This document shows, one piece after another, positions 6,621 to 10,240 of a stretch of DNA of 10,240 nucleotides. How positions within the stretch are numbered: position 1 is the first letter of the stretch; the number at the start of each line of letters is the position of its first letter. Source of the stretch: Ignavibacteriota bacterium (GTDB lineage: Bacteria > Bacteroidota > Ignavibacteria > UBA10030 > UBA6906); contig JACQVJ010000163.1 in the NCBI GenBank assembly GCA_016209805.1, positions 1 to 10,240 of the forward strand, given 5' to 3'. The notes beneath the pieces are model-generated. The model did not search any database and was not told where the DNA came from. It worked only from the letters and a program-made list of their open reading frames with translations. The position numbers were made by a program, and so were the translations under genes.

Positions 6621-7097
6621 TTATTCATCTGTTCCCGCACAACAACTCATGCCGCATCCTTTTTGTTCGGTGGCCTTCCCCTTCGGTGGATGTTTCTTCG
6701 CAAACTCTCGCGCTCTATCGGCATCGCCAAAGGCAATCTTGCCCGAGCTCATTGGGGTGATGACATCTGTTTCGACAATCGTGACCCGATCAGAAGGAAC
6801 CCATTGTTTTGCCTCGTAGTCTTTGTAGTAGATTGCTGCAATCCTGAGGTCAGGCCTTTTGCCTTTGAACTTTTCAAGGCAACCGATATCGTCGAATTTG
6901 AAAACTTCTCTTTCTTCAGTAATGATCTGCGATGCAAATTGCTCTTCGGAAATTGCCATCCGGCAATTTGAACAATTGTCCTCCGGGTAAATATCGACTG
7001 GCCGTAGATCGGAAGCTGCGCAACCCACGAAAAGGAGAGCAAAGAGGGTTGTCACGACGTGGTCCCATGTATTGAGAAATAAATCCGGCTTATTCAT
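6621..7097 (-). CDS. nosL: NosL, copper-binding lipoprotein
   Basis: The predicted product is 158 residues. A hydrophobic N-terminal segment ends in a lipobox, LFVGC, with Cys26 as the likely lipidated residue, so the mature protein is membrane-anchored in the periplasmic space. CSNCRM (42-47) is the NosL Cu(I)-binding-type motif, followed by the family's FKFDDIGCLEKF (66-77) and a C-terminal half with ITPMSSGKIAFGD. NosL delivers copper during maturation of nitrous oxide reductase. The last dozen residues (CGMSCC, 148-153) form an extra cysteine cluster that I do not associate with the core family and that could bind metal. The ATG overlaps the 3' end of nosF by 8 nt, and an AGGAG lies 9 nt upstream within nosF. 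The position between nosF and nosY differs from the common nosDFYL order. Confidence 0.92.
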   Translation of the reverse strand: MNKPDLFLNTWDHVVTTLFALLFVGCAASDLRPVDIYPEDNCSNCRMAISEEQFASQIITEEREVFKFDDIGCLEKFKGKRPDLRIAAIYYKDYEAKQWVPSDRVTIVETDVITPMSSGKIAFGDADRAREFAKKHPPKGKATEQKGCGMSCCAGTDE

Positions 7098-7809
7098 CCT
7101 GGTTCGCTCCTACGTAATGCAAGTACACATCTTCAATGGTGTTTTGTGCTCGATGCGTTTGTCGAAGGTTCTCAATGGTCTCCTCGGCCACAAGTCTGCC
7201 ATTCACGAAGATCCCGGCGCGATCTGCCAGTTGTTCTGCTTCCGCAAGAAGATGCGTAGAAAAGACGATGGTCTTCCCGTTCTCTTTTTGATTCAGAACG
7301 AACTCACGGAAACGTTTTACACCTTGAGGATCGAGGTTTGCCGTGGGCTCGTCGAGAAGGAGAATCGATGTGTCGGGCAACGAGATCACTGCAAGACCCA
7401 GTCGCTGAACCATTCCCCCGGAGAACTCGCCGATGAACTTATCAGAGAATCCGTTGAAACGTGCTTTGTCGAGTACTTCGTCTCCACGTTCCGGAGGAAG
7501 CCTCCTCAACTTGCAATAGAAGTGAATCACTTCACGTGCGGTGAGGTTTTCCGGGAATACGACGCGCTGCGGAAGATAGCTTATGAACTGCCGCGTTTCC
7601 TTCGGATACCGCAGAACATCGAGACCATTAACGAGAACCCGGCCCGAGCTTGGCACATTCAACCCCACGATTGATTTCATCGTTGTTGTCTTTCCGCTGC
7701 CGTTTGGTCCAAGGAAAGCAAATACCTCTCCTTCTTTCACTGTAAACGAAATATCTCTCGCGGCGGTGAATCGCCCAAACCGCTTCGTCAAATGCTCAAC
7801 GTTGATCAT
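7090..7809 (-). CDS. nosF: NosF, ABC transporter ATPase of the nos maturation system
   Basis: The predicted product is 239 residues with a full nucleotide-binding domain: Walker A GPNGSGKT (34-41), Q-loop LPQ (79-81), signature FSGGMVQR (129-136), Walker B ILLLDEPT (149-156), D-loop ANLD and switch His186 in FSTH. It energises NosDFY for CuZ assembly of nitrous oxide reductase at the cytoplasmic face. The start at 7809 is chosen over an in-frame ATG ten codons upstream. It overlaps the nosD stop as ATGA, has GAGGA 5 nt upstream (7815-7819), and gives the standard ABC beginning MINVEHLTKRFG. The overlaps with nosD (4 nt) and nosL (8 nt) point to translational coupling. The stop is TAA. Confidence 0.93.
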   Translation of the reverse strand: MINVEHLTKRFGRFTAARDISFTVKEGEVFAFLGPNGSGKTTTMKSIVGLNVPSSGRVLVNGLDVLRYPKETRQFISYLPQRVVFPENLTAREVIHFYCKLRRLPPERGDEVLDKARFNGFSDKFIGEFSGGMVQRLGLAVISLPDTSILLLDEPTANLDPQGVKRFREFVLNQKENGKTIVFSTHLLAEAEQLADRAGIFVNGRLVAEETIENLRQTHRAQNTIEDVYLHYVGANQDE

Positions 7810-9188
7810 ACTTTTCCTCGTCGTGTGATGCGATGGCAAAAGAAACCAATGAGTGTGGCGCTCAACAACGGAACAGCGAGCCAGGCGCCAGCGCCCGTGC
7901 GGGCCGTCTCTCCCGGTCGCATTAGCTCTTTTGCCTTTCGGAGAGCAGGCATGTTCCGCAGGTCAACCGGTCTCATAAGCGGGAATCCATCAACCTCACT
8001 GTTAATCTCGATGATCGGAAAGGCTTTCGCTGCTGCGGCCAACGCTTGCGACGCAGGACTGTACAGATACAACCGCAAGTTTGCACTCCGCCCTTCGAGA
8101 TACTGAAAAACATTCTGAACCTTCATGGGCACATCACCGACTCCATCTCCGTTCATGTCGTATCCTTCGTAACTGCTCCAGAAGTTCCCCTGTCCGTTAA
8201 CACTCCATCGCGTTTCAGTCTTCCTTCCCACGATGGATAAGGGGCTGATGTTATCGATGAAGTTGTTTTCTGTGAAAACGTTGCCCGTCGAATTCTGGAA
8301 CATCTGCAGTGCAATGTCATTCTGGGCAACAATGTTGTGTCGAAAGATGTTGTCCGTTGTCGCCTCGAAGAACATTCCGACAACATTATCTGAGATGACA
8401 TTCGAATCTGCGACCATCCCATGGCAATCCTGAAAGAGGATACCGAATGATGAGAAACCCCTGTTGCGGCTGAAGACGTTATGCCGCATGGTGATTCCGG
8501 TGGAATACATTATGGCCGCGCCCGCAACATTATCAGAGAAGGTATTCCGGATGAAAGCATTCGAGTCGGCGTACATATAGTGCACTCCGTAACGGAGTCC
8601 AAAGACCTCATTGCGCTCGATCTGGGTATGGTGAGCATACTGGATGTAAAAGCCATCGCGGGCTTCCGTGATGATATTGCCGGTGAATGTGTTATAGTTC
8701 GAGTTCCATATGTGAATGCCGCTTCCGCGTTGTCCAAGATCTTCCTTGCGCCGACCAGTGATTCGATTCTCTTCGATTGTATTCGAGTCGGCTTCCAAGA
8801 GATAGACCCCAAAGAGAACATCACGCAGTTGATTCCCCCGAATGACCGAGTGGCTCCCTTTCAGAAACACACCGGCATCTTCATGCATCAGGTTGTCGCC
8901 GCTCCGCTCGATAATGAAGCCTTCCAACACACACGAGTCCGCTTGAATCGATACGACACTCGTTGTCGAATCCCCTCGAATGATTGGCCACCCTTCTCCT
9001 CTGATACTAAGGCGTTTGTTGATCGCGATGTTTCCGGAGTAGACTCCGGAAGAGACTGTGACTCTTCCTCCAGGCGGAGCCTTGTCGATCAGAGCCTGAA
9101 GAGAGCCACTCTGCCCTGCTGCCTCAAGAGAAAGCCCGGCAATGAACAACCAACCATAAATGATAGTTTTTGAATTCAACAGCTTCAC
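7806..9188 (-). CDS. nosD: NosD, periplasmic right-handed beta-helix maturation protein
   Basis: The predicted product is 460 residues. Residues 1-25 are a signal peptide. Residues about 45-320 form a series of beta-helix rungs of the CASH/NosD type, with repeated N-x-x-x-x-N turns such as SNTIEENRITG, YNTFTGNII, DSNAFIRNTFSDN and GNVFTENNFIDN. GNFWSSYEGYDMNGDGVGD (335-353) and FPLMRP (402-407) are characteristic of the NosD C-terminal part. NosD acts in the periplasm with NosFY in CuZ assembly. Residues about 434-451 are hydrophobic and followed by HRITRRGKV, so the protein is probably tail-anchored in the inner membrane. The start is GTG; an in-frame TAA (the nosB stop) lies ten codons upstream and no better start exists between. 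No clear Shine-Dalgarno is seen, so coupling to nosB is likely. The TGA stop overlaps the nosF start. Confidence 0.93.
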   Translation of the reverse strand: MKLLNSKTIIYGWLFIAGLSLEAAGQSGSLQALIDKAPPGGRVTVSSGVYSGNIAINKRLSIRGEGWPIIRGDSTTSVVSIQADSCVLEGFIIERSGDNLMHEDAGVFLKGSHSVIRGNQLRDVLFGVYLLEADSNTIEENRITGRRKEDLGQRGSGIHIWNSNYNTFTGNIITEARDGFYIQYAHHTQIERNEVFGLRYGVHYMYADSNAFIRNTFSDNVAGAAIMYSTGITMRHNVFSRNRGFSSFGILFQDCHGMVADSNVISDNVVGMFFEATTDNIFRHNIVAQNDIALQMFQNSTGNVFTENNFIDNISPLSIVGRKTETRWSVNGQGNFWSSYEGYDMNGDGVGDVPMKVQNVFQYLEGRSANLRLYLYSPASQALAAAAKAFPIIEINSEVDGFPLMRPVDLRNMPALRKAKELMRPGETARTGAGAWLAVPLLSATLIGFFCHRITRRGKV

Positions 9189-9215
9189 GTCAATGTCGGG
9201 ACAATGTGAGATCGT

Positions 9216-9854
9216 TTATGCACTGGCGATTCTCAACATGGATTTGCGCGACAGCCACATGGCGACGAGCAGAAACAAAGGAACCACAGCCATGAAGTAT
9301 GACCCAGCAGCAGGAAAATTGAACACCTCGAAGTTTGCCATCGTCTCATGCCCAAAAATCGGCGGAGTGAACGGCGGAACTGTCACGGCTGCTCTCGGGT
9401 CGAGATCGTGGCCATACAGATAAAGCTTGTGGTAGAAACTCCATAGTGAGAATAATCCGAAATACGTGAACAGCACAAACAAGTCAACGAGCTTCGACAT
9501 CTTCCCCAAAACAACGACTCGCAGCGCAAGAAGCATCACACCACCAACCACGAACGGAATCCATTTGAACTCCGTAAAGTCATCTTCCTTCAGCTCACGC
9601 ATCCCGATGTAATGATTGAGAGAATTGATTTCTTTCAAATCGTCCCTGTTGGGACTCTTTCCACCTTCGAGTCTGTACGAATAGATATTAAGGACAAGAC
9701 CATCAGGGAACTGGTTTGAATACAAAGTCATCTTCCACAGTGGGAAAAAGTATGTCGGCAACAGCATAAGCCCCGCGACCAATATGATTATGCGACTCTT
9801 CAAATCCACCGGAGTCTCAAAGAATGACGTTGCCTTTTCTATCATCTTATGCAT
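9216..9854 (-). CDS. nosB: NosB-type membrane protein of clade II nos clusters
   Basis: The predicted product is 212 residues with about four transmembrane segments (residues 20-39, 97-115, 121-142 and 183-202). Between segments 1 and 2 is a polar region of about 55 residues containing INSLNHYIGM (76-85). Between segments 3 and 4 is HDLDPRAAVTVPPFTPPIFG (149-168). A membrane protein directly downstream of nosZ is the hallmark of clade II (atypical) nos clusters, where it is called NosB; its biochemical role is not established. The assignment rests mainly on position, size and topology. The ATG at 9854 is supported by AAGGAG (9862-9867) 7 nt upstream; a second ATG three codons in is possible. 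It is separated from nosZ by 88 nt containing a stable hairpin and from nosD by 27 nt. The stop is TAA. Confidence 0.82.
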   Translation of the reverse strand: MHKMIEKATSFFETPVDLKSRIIILVAGLMLLPTYFFPLWKMTLYSNQFPDGLVLNIYSYRLEGGKSPNRDDLKEINSLNHYIGMRELKEDDFTEFKWIPFVVGGVMLLALRVVVLGKMSKLVDLFVLFTYFGLFSLWSFYHKLYLYGHDLDPRAAVTVPPFTPPIFGHETMANFEVFNFPAAGSYFMAVVPLFLLVAMWLSRKSMLRIASA

Positions 9855-9889
9855 TGCTCCACTCCTTATTTCGTCTGCTTTCTACCCCG

Positions 9890-9926
9890 TCTCATTCCCT
9901 CCCGTAATATGGTGGAGGGAATGAGA
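9890..9926 (-). promoter_or_regulatory. Stable hairpin between nosZ and nosB
   Basis: TCTCATTCCCTCC (9890-9902) and GGAGGGAATGAGA (9914-9926) form a perfect 13-bp stem with an 11-nt loop, starting 17 nt after the nosZ stop. No T-tract follows on the transcribed strand, so partial termination or 3'-end stabilisation of nosZ mRNA is more likely than complete termination. The nosB Shine-Dalgarno lies just downstream. Confidence 0.7.
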
Positions 9927-9942
9927 GCTGGGAGAGTTCTCG

Positions 9943-10240
9943 TTAATCGGCGGCCAAGGGTCTACTCATGTTAGCTTTCTTGCCGGCCGTCGATGACGTG
10001 CCCTTGACAAGCAGATAGCCCTGCATCTCCTGGTGAAGCGCGGAACAGAAATTGGTGCAGTAGAATGGAAACACGCCCTGCTGGTCCGCAACAAACTCTA
10101 TGACCTTTGTTTCACCGGGATCTGCAACGACATTGATATTATACTCGTTGAGGCCAAAGCCATGTAGCTCATCGGTTGTCTGCTAGATATTCGTCATGTA
10201 GATCGTTACCCTGTCCCCCTAGTTGACTTCGATCTTCCAT
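9943..10240 (-). pseudogene. nosZ: nosZ 3' end (clade II nitrous oxide reductase, CuA domain) with two in-frame TAG codons; partial
   Basis: This is the last 98 codons of nitrous oxide reductase, which reduces N2O to N2 in the periplasm; the rest lies beyond the right edge. The CuA site is intact: FYCTNFCSALHQEMQGYLLV supplies the two Cys, His and Met ligands. The TNFCSALHQEM form, rather than SWFCHALHMEM, marks clade II. Upstream, DELHGFGLNEYNINVVADPG is also as expected. Within this conserved stretch two codons are TAG, at 10219-10221 (in VN*GDRV, where Gln or a similar residue is expected) and 10183-10185 (in TNI*QTTDE, where Glu is usual). Each is one base from CAG or GAG. The gene is either inactivated, read through, or miscalled; everything around the stops is conserved, which favours sequence error or very recent loss. 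The true stop is TAA at 9943-9945. Confidence 0.85.

Noticed and set aside
7810..7839. Longer NosF starting ten codons upstream
   Set aside because: It would lie within nosD and adds residues absent from ABC ATPases; the ATGA overlap and GAGGA favour 7809.
8476..8490. GACGTTATG resembling an attC R' box
   Set aside because: It is inside the nosD coding sequence and has no complementary arms around it; chance match.
8481..9173. 230-residue + strand open frame opposite nosD
   Set aside because: It is a shadow of nosD on the opposite strand, with no ribosome binding site or recognisable domain.
2432..10221. Genome-wide reassignment of TAG to an amino acid as an explanation for nosZ
   Set aside because: TAG terminates the T9SS sorting-domain gene at the expected final residue, and the other genes need no TAG readthrough.

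Overview
The window looks like chromosomal DNA from a denitrifying member of the Bacteroidota/Ignavibacteria-Chlorobi lineage. Three things suggest this. A secreted protein ends in a type IX secretion (T9SS) type-A sorting domain with an NYPNPFNP-type opening. There is a Bacteroidota-style TonB-linked outer-membrane receptor with a carboxypeptidase-regulatory-like N-terminal domain. The nitrous oxide reductase fragment carries a clade II ('atypical') CuA signature. The lineage is an inference; the window contains no rRNA or other phylogenetic marker.

Left end (1-1315, + strand): two integron attC-like recombination sites (about 73-179 and 1134-1281) bracket one gene cassette of about 1.1 kb. 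The cassette encodes an unrecognised multi-spanning membrane protein (237-1100, GTG start with a strong Shine-Dalgarno). The cassette ends are 20-nt imperfect inverted repeats of each other. No integrase gene is visible, so this may be the end of an integron array or an integrase-less attC cluster. About 40 nt after the second site starts a T9SS-exported protein (1316-2434). A strong hairpin overlapping its stop codon follows, then a stretch of tandem octamers.

Middle (2516-5078): a TonB-dependent receptor-like outer-membrane protein on the + strand, convergent with the minus-strand operon.

Right part (10240 down to 5079, all - strand): a clade II nitrous oxide reduction cluster in the order nosZ-nosB-nosD-nosF-nosL-nosY, followed by a fatty-acid-hydroxylase-family gene. 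nosZ encodes the periplasmic Cu reductase and only its 3' end is present. nosB is a membrane protein typical of clade II clusters. NosD, NosF and NosY form the ABC-type maturation machinery and NosL is a copper lipoprotein chaperone. Genes D/F and F/L overlap by 4 and 8 nt, so tight co-expression is likely. A 13-bp-stem hairpin separates nosZ from nosB.

The main oddities are the attC-like sites with extended cassette-end complementarity, two in-frame TAG codons 36 nt apart in otherwise perfectly conserved nosZ sequence, nosL inserted between the ABC ATPase and permease genes, and a lipid hydroxylase attached to the nos operon.
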